Origin: JBGTFE01 sp036403235 | Lineage (GTDB): Bacteria; Acidobacteriota; Blastocatellia; Pyrinomonadales; Pyrinomonadaceae | Length of the DNA: 28,000 nt | Assembly: GCA_036403235.1 (NCBI GenBank) | Contig: DASWRI010000005.1 | Location: forward strand, 1 to 28,000 | Reading direction: 5' to 3' | Shown here: piece by piece, positions 1 through 7,567 of the stretch | Layout: every line of letters begins with the position of its first letter | Position numbering within the stretch: the stretch's first letter is position 1 | Translations under genes and position numbers: made by a program | Notes under the pieces: model-generated | The model's database searches: none | What the model was told of the DNA's origin: nothing | The model's input: the letters and a program-made list of their open reading frames with translations, nothing else

Positions 1-1
1 C

Positions 2-766
2 GTCACCGATGCACGAATTGCAGTTTTAACAAACGGACTCGTCTATCGGTTTTTTACCGACCTTGAAGCAACAAATAAAATGGATGAAAAACCGTTTCTC
101 GAAATAGATATGTCAGAATTAGATGACATTGCTATAAATGAACTTAACAAGCTCACTAAACAAAACTTTAATATCGAAGACATAATAGCTTCAGCAGGCG
201 AACTAAAATACACTCGTCAAATCAAGAAACTGATTAATGAACAAATTGAAAAACCATCGGATGAATTCGTAAAACTCTTTGCGTCTAAAGTCTATGACGG
301 AATGCTAACACCTGCTAAACGTGTACAATTTTCCGATTTAACACGGCGTAGTTTCAAACAACTTATTAATGAGAAAATTAATGACCGTTTAAAAGCAGTT
401 ATGTCGGGCAACAGCGATTTAACAGAACAAGAAGAATCAGCAGAAAAGGCAAATCGCGAAAATTTAGTAGAAACAAGTTCCGATGAATTGGAAGGCTTTT
501 ATATCGTTAAATCTTTATTACGCGATATTGTTGACCCAAATCGTATCGTATATCGTGATACGCAAAGCTATATGGGCATTTTACTTGATAATAATAATCG
601 AAAACCGCTTGCTCGTCTTCATTTTAATCGGACTCAAAAATATCTTGGAATCTTTGATGAGAAAAGACAGGAAGAAAGAGTTCCGATTAATAATCTCGAT
701 GAAATTTATCAACACGCCGAAAAAATGCGTCGTGTCTTTGCTTTTTACGAAAGCGAAGACAATTAA
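2..766 (+). CDS. Type I restriction enzyme R-like protein, 5'-truncated
   Basis: The reading frame is open from base 2, so the gene begins outside the window; the internal ATG at 80 is not the real start. Before it the frame reads VTDARIAVLTNGLVYRFFTDLE, then NKMDEKPFLEIDM. This resembles the N-terminal nuclease-like domain of the standalone, roughly 350-residue 'type I restriction enzyme R' family (HsdR_N-like), which ends in a region like the one here (IVKSLLRDIV, DTQSYMGILLDN, RKPLARLHFN). The presumed role is DNA cleavage or DNA-end recognition in defence; this rests on family resemblance only. Catalytic residues would lie upstream and cannot be checked. Codon use is AT-rich compared with genes after 1200, suggesting acquisition. 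No methylase or specificity gene is in view. Confident of the gene, fairly confident of the family. Confidence 0.8.
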   Translation, partial: VTDARIAVLTNGLVYRFFTDLEATNKMDEKPFLEIDMSELDDIAINELNKLTKQNFNIEDIIASAGELKYTRQIKKLINEQIEKPSDEFVKLFASKVYDGMLTPAKRVQFSDLTRRSFKQLINEKINDRLKAVMSGNSDLTEQEESAEKANRENLVETSSDELEGFYIVKSLLRDIVDPNRIVYRDTQSYMGILLDNNNRKPLARLHFNRTQKYLGIFDEKRQEERVPINNLDEIYQHAEKMRRVFAFYESEDN

Positions 767-830
767 AAGTATAATTGCTTCCGTAAATTAAATCGAGCGG
801 ATTGCTTGTTTTATCGGGCAAGTTAATGAT

Positions 831-1103
831 TTGAGAGTTTGAGACGCTCATTTAATACTTCGAGCGGCATATTTTACACATCGAATGTGTCATGGGAGAC
901 TTCGAGACGGATATATTGCACATTGAGCCGGTCATATTGATACACGAGGCGGGTATTTTTGACGTAGAGCAAGGTCTGGGAGACTTCGAGCCGTATCCGG
1001 GAGGCATTGAGATACATTTGGGAGGCATTGAGATACATCCGGGAGACTTAGAGGCGCATCCGGGAAGCACCGAGCAACATATATTTTAGTTAGAGGGGGT
1101 TAT
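831..1103. repeat. Degenerate 21-bp tandem array, 13 units
   Basis: Thirteen head-to-tail 21-nt units start at 831, 852, 873 and so on to 1083. The best copies (978-1061) read GGGAGGCATTGAGATACAT plus two bases; outer copies are more diverged but most keep GAG at unit positions 11-13 and CAT/TAT near the unit end. Because 21 is a multiple of three, long open frames exist on both strands. The plus frame (892-1089) is a run of seven-residue units such as GGIEIHP and GDLEAHP with Glu fixed at position 4. No ribosome binding site precedes it, so I do not call it a gene. Function unknown. Confidence 0.85.
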
Positions 1104-1202
1104 ATCGAGATTTTTTCTTCGAATTTGAAACGGTAAGCAGGGTATATCTTTCATCATTCGGCTTCATAGAAGCATAAATTCCAAAATTCGGAGAAAAAAA
1201 AT

Positions 1203-1880
1203 ATGAATTCCTACAATAGAGTCAGATACGAATGTTTTATATGCATCAAGCAGTTTGGTTTGGACGAAGCGGCGGATTTTCCGGCGGAAAGCGTTGCTGA
1301 CGCGCAGTTTGCGGAGATTTCGGCGGTCGTCGATTTGATTGAACAGCTTACCGCGCAGTTTACGGCCAGCTTCGGCGGCGCGCGGTTCGGGTTTTCGAGC
1401 AAAGCGGCAGCGCGCGAGCGTCTGCGGGAACGAATTTCCGAGATTGCCGCTCTTTCGCGCTCGATGACTTTCGAAATCCCGGGCATCGAATTGAAATTCC
1501 GCGTTCAAAATAGATTAAACGACGCCAATTTGCTCGCTCTCGGCAACGCTTTTTACCAGCAATCGGAAACTTACAAAGACAATTTTATCCGCTACGGTCT
1601 GAACGCGTCCTTTCGCGACGATTTGAAGACCGCCATCGAAGCGTTTGACCGGAGCTTCGGCGCGCCGGTCACGTCGGTTGACGGGCAGGTCGCCGCCACC
1701 GCGCAAATCAATGAAGCGGTGCGTCGCGGAATGATTGCGCGCAAAATTCTCGACGGCGTTGTCAAAATAAAATACAAAAACAACGTCGGCAAGCTCCGCG
1801 CGTGGACGAGCGCGAGCCACATCGAGCAAAAATCTTCAAACAGCGATGAAAATAACCCGGATAGTCAGCCGAACGGGTAA
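1203..1880 (+). CDS. Conserved hypothetical protein, 225 aa
   Basis: ATG start with a GGAG-like sequence about 10 nt upstream. The protein begins MNSYNRVRYECFICIKQFG and looks alpha-helical and soluble, with no signal peptide or membrane segment. It carries a basic segment around residues 65-80 (SSKAAARERLRERISEIAAL) and a mid-region QNRLNDANLLALGNAFYQQS. I recognise it as similar to hypothetical proteins, often present as several paralogues, in Acidobacteria and some other soil bacteria; no function is known to me. The C-terminal ~25 residues are polar and probably disordered. It is much more GC-rich than the sequence before it. It faces the minus-strand gene that follows, and an inverted repeat lies between the two. 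Confidence 0.8.
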   Translation: MNSYNRVRYECFICIKQFGLDEAADFPAESVADAQFAEISAVVDLIEQLTAQFTASFGGARFGFSSKAAARERLRERISEIAALSRSMTFEIPGIELKFRVQNRLNDANLLALGNAFYQQSETYKDNFIRYGLNASFRDDLKTAIEAFDRSFGAPVTSVDGQVAATAQINEAVRRGMIARKILDGVVKIKYKNNVGKLRAWTSASHIEQKSSNSDENNPDSQPNG

Positions 1881-1890
1881 TTCAATTAAA

Positions 1891-1955
1891 AATTACGAAT
1901 TGCGAAAGACGAATAAAGGTTAATTATCCTCTTTTTTCGCCCGCAATTCGTAATT
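1891..1955. terminator. Inverted repeat between convergent genes
   Basis: Perfect 14-nt arms AATTACGAATTGCG (1891-1904) and its complement (1942-1955) flank a 37-nt spacer with T-runs. The right arm runs on into further TCGTAA iterations up to about 1970. The site sits between convergent ends at 1880 and 1969, so a bidirectional terminator or a mobile intergenic palindrome is plausible. The long loop makes it a weak classical terminator. Confidence 0.5.
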
Positions 1956-1968
1956 CGTAACTCGTAAT

Positions 1969-2265
1969 TTATCTTTTCTTGACGACGGTTTCAAATTCGT
2001 CTCCGCCGGAGCTTTCGAGCGGCGTGCCGTCGGACAAACAGAAGCTTAAGGTCGGGTCGGTGTAGGTCGATTGACATCTGGGACAGCGTTTGGCGCTCGT
2101 TGCGGCGGGCGGCGAAATCGCGCCGGTTACGTTTTGCCCCGGCGTATGCGGCGGCGCGCTTTTTTTACGTATAAAGATGAAGAAAGCAAGCGCCAGAATG
2201 ATTACGACGATAAAGACGAATATAATTAATAAAATAAACATAACCGGCGTTTCGACACTATTCAT
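1969..2265 (-). CDS. Small membrane protein with C-terminal Zn-ribbon-like motif
   Basis: A 98-residue protein. Residues ~8-32 form one strongly hydrophobic helix (FILLIIFVFIVVIILALAFF), followed by basic residues and a Pro/Thr-rich linker. A compact motif CPRCQSTYTDPTLSFCLSDG then resembles half of a zinc ribbon, with three Cys in CxxC plus one Cys. This C-terminal motif recurs in many acidobacterial membrane and kinase-like proteins. It probably sits in the inner membrane with the Cys motif in the cytoplasm. Function unknown. No clear Shine-Dalgarno precedes the ATG; Met9 is an alternative start. Confidence 0.7.
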   Translation of the reverse strand: MNSVETPVMFILLIIFVFIVVIILALAFFIFIRKKSAPPHTPGQNVTGAISPPAATSAKRCPRCQSTYTDPTLSFCLSDGTPLESSGGDEFETVVKKR

Positions 2266-2298
2266 TGAGAAAATTTACCAGAAAAAATAGGAAACCGG

Positions 2299-2318
2299 AA
2301 GTAAAAAGTAAAAAGTGA
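2299..2318. repeat. 7-nt iterons AAGTAAA
   Basis: AAGTAAA occurs twice in tandem, followed by AAGTGA. The same 7-nt unit (consensus AAGTRAA) recurs at gene ends at 7502, 11268 and 20361. All copies lie outside genes except that one overlaps a stop codon. Confidence 0.55.
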
Positions 2319-2328
2319 CAGGCGATAG

Positions 2329-2387
2329 GCGAAAGCCGGAAGCTGAAAATTATATTTGTCATACATATTTCGGCTTCCGGCTTTCGC
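2329..2387 (-). terminator. Hairpin 3' of the amidohydrolase operon
   Basis: A perfect 15-nt inverted repeat (GCGAAAGCCGGAAGC at 2329-2343, complement at 2373-2387) lies immediately after the stop codon of the minus-strand gene ending at 2394. The 29-nt loop is AT-rich. Position suggests a transcription end or RNA 3'-end protection for the two-gene operon; no strong T-run follows. Confidence 0.5.
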
Positions 2388-2393
2388 TTTGAG

Positions 2394-3680
2394 TCATCGT
2401 ATCGTTTCGCTGACGACTCTGCCGTCGATAATCGTGCCGGTACAGTGCGTCGTGTATTCGAACGGGTCGCCGTCATACATCGCGATGTCGCCGTCCTTTC
2501 CTTTTTCCAAAGAGCCGATGCGGTTGTCTAAACCGAGGATTTTGGCGGCGTCGATGGTGATAGAGGCGAGCGCGTCGCGCGTCGCGAGGCCGTTGGCGGC
2601 GGCGAGCGCGGCTTCGAACAGGACGATGCGCGTTTTCGGGACGTAGCCTTCGTAACCGCTCTGGAGCGCGAACAAGATTCCGGCCTGTTTGAGCTTGGCG
2701 GCGGTCTCCATCGACATATTTTCCGTCTCGCCGCCCGCGCGGGCCATCGTCGGGTGAATGATGACGGGAAAGCCCGACTGTTTTATTTCATTCAAGACCA
2801 TGTGCGCTTCGGCCACGCCGTCGAGCACGATTTTGATGTTGAACTCTTTGGCGAGCCGAATGGCGTTGATGATGTCCATTGAGCGCTGGGCGGTGACGAG
2901 CAGCGGAATTTCGCGGTCGAGCACCTTTTTCCACATCTCTGACTTCAAATCGCGCGGCTCGCCCTTGTAATTTCCGGCCTTTATCAGTTCATTGCGGAGC
3001 ATCGCGATTTGTTTGGCGCGCGTGCCCGGAGCTTTGCCGCCCGGAGCGATGCCGCTTTCACCGAGAGTGACGGCAATCATCGCCGTCGGAACAATCGTCG
3101 CTTCATCGACCGTCTGCCCGAAGGTTTTCGCAATCATCGTCTGACCGGAAACGAGCGCGGACGGTTGATGGCCGGTGTGAACGGTCGTGACGCCGAACTG
3201 TCTCACCCAGCCGATTAAAAATTCCTCGGCGTTATATGAATCTATGGCGCGCAGCTCCGGTTGAATCGACGAGCTTGTGTCGAGGGCCATCTGGTCGTTC
3301 GGCTGGTTGAGATAACCGTTCAAACCGATGACCGAATGGGCGTCGATAAGTCCGGGCGTCACCACTTTTGCGGTAATGACACGGTAATTTGCCGGAATCT
3401 TGACCTGCTCGGCCGTTCCGACGGCCTCGATTTTCCCGCCCGCGCCGATTAAAACGACTCCGTTCTTTATATTATCGCCCGCCATCGTCCAGATTGTTTC
3501 GCCTTTAATCGCTACTCGAAAATAAGGCTCGCCAAAAACTAATTTACTCGTATCTATAACCTGTGCGAACGCGCCGATTGCCGTTAGAGAAAAGATTCCC
3601 GCTAAAACAAACAAACGCGATGCATAAAGACGCAAAAAATGACTGACCACTGACAACTGACCACTGGCAACTGCTTTCAT
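2394..3680 (-). CDS. Amidohydrolase-like pseudoenzyme, secreted
   Basis: A 428-residue member of the imidazolonepropionase-like amidohydrolase family, second gene of a coupled pair. The start is set by an ATG that shares its A with the upstream TAA stop (TAATG), with GGAGGA about 9 nt before it. A signal peptide ends near FAQ (residue 40). The fold is recognisable (VVTPGLIDAH at 107-115, GSLEKGKDGDIAMYDGDP near the end), but the metal ligands are gone: HxH has become HSV (115-117), HFHTHRHDD of the partner is LVTAQRSMD (261-269), VLHHVSEG is VLDGVAEA and GFHTDD is ALQSGY. I infer a non-catalytic partner, perhaps forming a heteromer with the active protein in the periplasm. Residues 5-13 are encoded by a short repeat. 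Confidence 0.9.
   Translation of the reverse strand: MKAVASGQLSVVSHFLRLYASRLFVLAGIFSLTAIGAFAQVIDTSKLVFGEPYFRVAIKGETIWTMAGDNIKNGVVLIGAGGKIEAVGTAEQVKIPANYRVITAKVVTPGLIDAHSVIGLNGYLNQPNDQMALDTSSSIQPELRAIDSYNAEEFLIGWVRQFGVTTVHTGHQPSALVSGQTMIAKTFGQTVDEATIVPTAMIAVTLGESGIAPGGKAPGTRAKQIAMLRNELIKAGNYKGEPRDLKSEMWKKVLDREIPLLVTAQRSMDIINAIRLAKEFNIKIVLDGVAEAHMVLNEIKQSGFPVIIHPTMARAGGETENMSMETAAKLKQAGILFALQSGYEGYVPKTRIVLFEAALAAANGLATRDALASITIDAAKILGLDNRIGSLEKGKDGDIAMYDGDPFEYTTHCTGTIIDGRVVSETIR
3645..3672. repeat. 14-bp direct repeat inside signal-peptide coding region
   Basis: Two adjacent copies of GACCACTGRCAACT (3645-3658 and 3659-3672), one mismatch. Read on the minus strand they encode SGQLSVVS just after the start codon of the amidohydrolase-like gene. 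Repeats of this kind are normally intergenic, so this looks like a captured element that supplied the beginning of the signal peptide. Confidence 0.7.
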
Positions 3681-5005
3681 TATTTTTGTCCTCCGAATAA
3701 ATCGTCGTCGAAACAATCGATGTGAATGTATTTGTCCGCCCCGACGCCGTAGCCGCCGGTCGCGATTAGATAATCCGACGGGTTGGCGCGGTCGAAGACC
3801 TTTTTGCCGTCAACCCATGTCTGCAAAACGTGCGTGTAAACGCTCAAGGGGTCGCCCGAAAGAATGATAAAGTCGGCGTCCTTTCCCGTTTCGAGCGAGC
3901 CGATTCTATCCTGCAAGTCGAGCATCGTCGCGCCCGCCATCGTCATCGCGAATAAAGCCTTGTCGCGCGGCATTCCGGCGCGAACCGCGAGCCCGGCCGA
4001 GCGAAGAAAGAGACGCGAATCGGTGATGTAGTCATCGGTATGAAATCCGACCAACACGCCCGCTTTATCCAGGATTGCGCCGTTGGCGTAATTCAAATCG
4101 ACGGTTTCGAGCTTTCCGCCGGGCGAGTCAATCATAATAATCGAAGCCGGAACTTTGGCGGCGGCAATCTCCTCGGCAACTTTCCAGCCTTCCGAGACGT
4201 GATGCAGCACGACGCGGAAGCCGAACTCTTTCTGGAGGCGCAAAACCGTCAGAATATCGTCGTGGCGGTGCGTGTGAAAGTGTACGACGCGTTTCCGGTC
4301 GAGAACTTCGACGAGCGCCTCCATCGCCAAATCGCGCGCGGGCATCTTCGTCTTGTCGTCGCCCGCTTTGACGATTTTAGCTTTATATTCCTGCGCTTTG
4401 ATAAACTGCTCGCGAACGAGCGCGGCGCTTTTAGAGCGCGTGCCGGGAAAATTCCCGCCGCCGGGACGAATCGAGTTCGTGCCGTTGGCAAATTTTATCC
4501 CGCCCATGTAATTGCCCGCTTTGTCGTATATCAATAAATCATCGACCTTTACCGCGCCGTCGCGGAGCTTGATATAGAGCGTCTGCCCGCTGTCGAGATG
4601 ACCGGAACCGGGCATCACGTTGACGGTCGTGATGCCGCCCGCCTGCGCGCGCTGAAGGCTCGCCGCACGGACGTTTAACGAGTCGAGAAGCCGCACGTCC
4701 GGCTGAATCGGGCTTGAACCGTCAGCGCCCGAGCCTTCGCCGATATGACTGTGCGAGTCAATCAAGCCGGGCATTATAATCTTGCCCTGCATATCAATCG
4801 TTTCGAGATTGGCCATTAAGCGAACGGTGCGCGCGTCGCCGACAGCGATGATTTTGCCGTTCTGGACAATCAGCACGCCCTGCTCAATCGGCTCGCCGAC
4901 AATCGGGATAATTCGCGCATTGATAAACGCAATCGCTTTTTCCTGCCCGATTATCGAACAGGCAAAAAGAAACACGAAGACTAATGCGTATATATATTTT
5001 TTCAT
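3680..5005 (-). CDS. Secreted metal-dependent amidohydrolase (imidazolonepropionase-like)
   Basis: A 441-residue protein. The start chosen is ATG at 5005 (MKKYIYALVF, a typical signal peptide ending near IIGQ), preceded by GAGG 8 nt upstream; an in-frame upstream ATG at 5068 would spoil the signal peptide. The metal-site motifs are intact: DSHSH (H85, H87), HFHTHRHDD (242-250), VLHHVSEG (266-273) and GFHTDD (321-325). The C-terminal motif GSLETGKDADFIILSGDP closes the composite beta-sandwich. The family hydrolyses cyclic amide or peptide-like substrates; the actual substrate is unknown. It is probably periplasmic. The following gene starts within its stop codon and encodes an inactive paralogue, so the two are made together. 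Confidence 0.9.
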   Translation of the reverse strand: MKKYIYALVFVFLFACSIIGQEKAIAFINARIIPIVGEPIEQGVLIVQNGKIIAVGDARTVRLMANLETIDMQGKIIMPGLIDSHSHIGEGSGADGSSPIQPDVRLLDSLNVRAASLQRAQAGGITTVNVMPGSGHLDSGQTLYIKLRDGAVKVDDLLIYDKAGNYMGGIKFANGTNSIRPGGGNFPGTRSKSAALVREQFIKAQEYKAKIVKAGDDKTKMPARDLAMEALVEVLDRKRVVHFHTHRHDDILTVLRLQKEFGFRVVLHHVSEGWKVAEEIAAAKVPASIIMIDSPGGKLETVDLNYANGAILDKAGVLVGFHTDDYITDSRLFLRSAGLAVRAGMPRDKALFAMTMAGATMLDLQDRIGSLETGKDADFIILSGDPLSVYTHVLQTWVDGKKVFDRANPSDYLIATGGYGVGADKYIHIDCFDDDLFGGQK

Positions 5006-5164
5006 TGTGTTTTCCTCAAGATTTATAAAAAAGAAGTGTTGCAAATAAAGTGCAATGAAATGATGCAAGAGTCAAGATTGAAACTGCTGATAAATTTTAG
5101 AATTAAATTTATGAAATTATTAAATTGTTAAGGATTAATAGTTTAACCCGCATCATGAAAGCTT

Positions 5165-5180
5165 TGGCACGGTCTTTGAA
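5165..5180 (+). promoter_or_regulatory. Sigma-54-like promoter of the glycine-zipper gene
   Basis: TGGCACG (5165-5171), four bases, then TTGA: the -24 element is perfect and the spacing correct (GG to GA 12 nt apart), but the -12 GC is GA here. A transcript starting about 12 nt further on would begin at the short palindrome GCGTAA-ACG-TTACGC (5191-5205), giving a 5'-terminal stem-loop. Candidate only. Confidence 0.5.
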
Positions 5181-5248
5181 TAACTTTCAAGCGTAAACGT
5201 TACGCAGGTCAAAATATCTGCCAAAAGATTTTTAAGGAGAGAGTAAAA

Positions 5249-5680
5249 ATGAAAAAGTTTCTTACGTTATTTATTGCAATTATCTTTGCCATTTCCGCAT
5301 TTGCACCCGATGCGATGGCGCAAAAGAAAAAAAGAAAGAAATATCGTGGCTTGGCGACTAACGCCGCGATTATCGGCGGCAGCACGGTGGCGGGCGCTTT
5401 AATCGGACGCGGACGCAACGGCGCGCTTATCGGCGCGGGCGCGGGAACGCTTTACGCGACGAGCCGCAAGGGAACGAAACGTCGTTATGCCAATTCGAAA
5501 ACGCGCCGCTGGGGTAAAGTGGCGGGCGGAACGCTGCTCGGAACGGGCGTCGGCGCGGCGGTCGGCGGCAAAACCGGCGCGATTGTCGGTGCTGTCGGCG
5601 GAGGCGCGGGCACTTATCTCTACACGCGAAACGGCAAGCGTTATTATCGCGCGAGAAACGGTAAAGTTTATAGACGATAG
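5249..5680 (+). CDS. Secreted glycine-zipper protein
   Basis: A 143-residue protein with a signal peptide ending AMAQ (residue 25), preceded by AAGGAGAG about 8 nt before the ATG. After a very basic stretch (KKKRKKYR), two glycine-zipper segments follow: AAIIGGSTVAGALIGRGRNG and GGTLLGTGVGAAVGGKTGAI, with GxxxG spacing typical of YMGG/Gly-zipper envelope proteins. The tail is rich in Tyr and Arg (RNGKRYYRARNGKVYRR). It likely associates with or inserts into the outer membrane; exact role unknown. It stands alone behind a sigma-54-like promoter and ends at a strong bidirectional terminator, so it is probably a single-gene unit under activator control. Confidence 0.8.
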   Translation: MKKFLTLFIAIIFAISAFAPDAMAQKKKRKKYRGLATNAAIIGGSTVAGALIGRGRNGALIGAGAGTLYATSRKGTKRRYANSKTRRWGKVAGGTLLGTGVGAAVGGKTGAIVGAVGGGAGTYLYTRNGKRYYRARNGKVYRR

Positions 5681-5710
5681 AATATTTGAAGAAATTGGTA
5701 TCCAATTTGG

Positions 5711-5740
5711 AGCGGCAGGCGATTAATCGTCTGCCGCTTT
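5711..5740. terminator. Bidirectional terminator overlapping kinase stop
   Basis: Arms AGCGGCAGGCGAT (5711-5723) and ATCGTCTGCCGCT (5726-5738) pair with one G-U, a 2-nt centre, and T-run TTTTT following. The left side of the hairpin is intergenic; the right arm encodes the last residues (AADD-stop) of the minus-strand kinase. It serves both convergent genes. Confidence 0.85.
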
Positions 5741-7489
5741 TTCATTGGCGGGCAGAGAAATCAAAAAAGATGTGCCGTGTGAATTTTTTTTCGAAACCTC
5801 GATGCGCCCGCCGTGTGCCGTAACGATTCCGTAGCAAACCGCTAATCCCAAGCCCGTGCCTTTTCCCGCCTGCTTGGTCGTAAAAAAAGGGTCGAAGATT
5901 TTCTTCCGGTCGGCGTCTTCGATTCCCGTACCGCTGTCCGAGATTTCGATTTGCAGCTCGTTTTCGTGTGTCAGGGTTTTAATTTGTAAATCGCCGCCGC
6001 CGGGCATCGCGTCGCGCGCGTTGAGCAGTAGATTTAGAAAAACCTGCTGCAATTGGTCGCCGTCGGCGTAAACTTTCGGCAGATTCCCGGCTAAATCTTT
6101 TTTAAGATTCAAGTTTTGAAACGATTTATCAAAACTTGCGAGTCGCAGACTCGTTTCAATCAAGCCGTTAATGTCGACCGGACTTTTCGCCGCCGGGCGG
6201 ACACGCGCAAAATCCATCATATCGCGCGTGACCTGCGTGATGCGTTGAATCTGCGCGGAAATCAATTTTAATTTTTCCTTTGTCTCGTCGTCCATGTTTT
6301 CCTTTGCCTGCATCATCTGAATGAGAGATGAAATCGAAGCCAGAGGATTGTTGACCTCGTGCGCGACGCCCGATGCGAGCGTTCCCATCGCGGCCAGTTT
6401 TTCGCTGCGCGTGAGCTGTTCGTTGAGTTTTTGCAGCTGCTCGATGTCCGAAAGCATCTTGCGGCTCATCTCGTTGAAAGACTCGGCCAAAAGACCGATT
6501 TCGTCGTTGCTGCGCCGCAAATCGACCTCCGTTCCGTATTCGCCCTCGGTCACCTGGACGGCGGCGAGCGTGATGCGCTGCAATGGGCGCGAAATCGTGC
6601 GGACAATCAGCAGAACGAGCAGAAGATTCGGCACGAGCGCCGAAATGACGCTGAAAACGAGATATTTTCGCCACGCTTCAAACGTCATTCCGTTTTGAAA
6701 CGCCCAGTAAACAATCGGAATCTGAAAAACGATAAAGCTGAGTATCGCGACGGTCGCGATGCTCAGAGCGATTTTGTATGTAATCGGGAAAAGCCGGAAT
6801 TGATTGAGCGCGGTCTGCAAAGAGAAAAGCTTGAAATTCGAAATCGCGTAAGCGTAAATCAGGACGCCCGGGAGAACGAAAATCGCGCTGAACGGAAGCA
6901 GATAATAAAGATTGAAAAACGGAAAAGCGATATTGGCGAGCGTTTTCAAAATTCCCGTTATGACGAGCGCCCAGAGAATCGCGCCGACCTGCTGACCTTT
7001 CTGCGTTCCGCGATATTTGCGGTATTTGCGAAAAAGAACAATCGCGCCGTAGCCGAAAACGAAATAGACATACACGACAAAAGCGTAGGCGAGCGGCGCG
7101 AGCTCGATATCGACGAGGCCGTTTTGAAAACCGATTCTGCGCCATAAAAGACCGAAAATCGCCGCCGGAATCAAAATCAAACCGGGCGCGAACAGAATCG
7201 CCGCTTTTTTCTTCGGCGTGCGCGAGTTTTCCGGAAAAGCCCAGGCGAATACGACCAGCGCAAACTGCATCAAGAGCGCGATGATAAAGCTCGACGCCGC
7301 CCACCAGCCGCTCGAAGCGTTTTCGGCGTGAAAATTCCAGAAAACCAAATCTTTAATCGTCCAGAGCGCTAAAAATGCGATAAAGGCGGCAAAAGTCTGG
7401 TGCGCACGGTTTCGGGGATTTGCCACGAACACATAAAATCCGAGCAAAACCAGCAGAAAAAGCGCAAAAAGATGCAGCAGGACGAGCAT
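5723..7489 (-). CDS. Membrane sensor histidine kinase, NtrB-like
   Basis: A 588-residue protein. Residues 1-220 hold seven hydrophobic segments (7TM sensor-type N-terminus); another pair of helices at ~238-260 and ~278-297 leads to a HAMP linker (299-352). The dimerisation domain carries H377 in GVAHEVNNPL, the phospho-acceptor, with EVNNP typical of the NtrB-like kinase class. The ATPase domain shows the N box (QQVFLNLLLNARDAM, N486/N490), G1 DSGTGI (518-523), F box FDPFFTTK (532-539) and G2 GKGTGLGL (542-549). All catalytic motifs are intact. No response regulator is in the window, so the partner is unknown; NtrB-like kinases commonly pair with sigma-54 activators. The ligand is unknown. 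Confidence 0.93.
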   Translation of the reverse strand: MLVLLHLFALFLLVLLGFYVFVANPRNRAHQTFAAFIAFLALWTIKDLVFWNFHAENASSGWWAASSFIIALLMQFALVVFAWAFPENSRTPKKKAAILFAPGLILIPAAIFGLLWRRIGFQNGLVDIELAPLAYAFVVYVYFVFGYGAIVLFRKYRKYRGTQKGQQVGAILWALVITGILKTLANIAFPFFNLYYLLPFSAIFVLPGVLIYAYAISNFKLFSLQTALNQFRLFPITYKIALSIATVAILSFIVFQIPIVYWAFQNGMTFEAWRKYLVFSVISALVPNLLLVLLIVRTISRPLQRITLAAVQVTEGEYGTEVDLRRSNDEIGLLAESFNEMSRKMLSDIEQLQKLNEQLTRSEKLAAMGTLASGVAHEVNNPLASISSLIQMMQAKENMDDETKEKLKLISAQIQRITQVTRDMMDFARVRPAAKSPVDINGLIETSLRLASFDKSFQNLNLKKDLAGNLPKVYADGDQLQQVFLNLLLNARDAMPGGGDLQIKTLTHENELQIEISDSGTGIEDADRKKIFDPFFTTKQAGKGTGLGLAVCYGIVTAHGGRIEVSKKNSHGTSFLISLPANEKAADD

Positions 7490-7501
7490 TGACTAATGGT
7501 A

Positions 7502-7525
7502 AAGTGAAAAGTGAAAAGTGAAAAG
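7502..7525. repeat. 7-nt iterons AAGTGAA
   Basis: AAGTGAA occurs three times in tandem plus AAG, immediately before a perfect hairpin at 7524. It belongs to the same AAGTRAA iteron family seen at three other gene ends in the window. Confidence 0.7.
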
Positions 7526-7564
7526 GTGAAAACTGAAAATAAAGTTTGTTTTCAGTTTTCACCT
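7524..7564 (-). terminator. Perfect 16-bp hairpin between minus-strand genes
   Basis: AGGTGAAAACTGAAAA (7524-7539) and its exact complement (7549-7564) are separated by 9 nt. Read on the minus strand it follows the stop at 7568 by a few bases and precedes the kinase start at 7489, so it probably ends transcription of the two membrane-protein genes and separates them from the kinase. No strong T-run follows directly. Confidence 0.6.
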
Positions 7565-7567
7565 TTC

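Noticed and set aside
892..1089. 65-aa ORF of seven-residue repeats, and its minus-strand counterpart at 852-1070
   Set aside because: No ribosome site, and both strands stay open simply because the 21-bp repeat unit is divisible by three. Reported as a repeat instead.
1646..1700. CRISPR or tRNA-like structure in GC-rich parts
   Set aside because: No repeat-spacer pattern or cloverleaf could be found anywhere in the window.
6359..7147. 262-aa plus-strand frame opposite the histidine kinase
   Set aside because: Antisense to well-conserved kinase motifs; composition (Arg/Asp/Asn-rich) typical of a shadow ORF.
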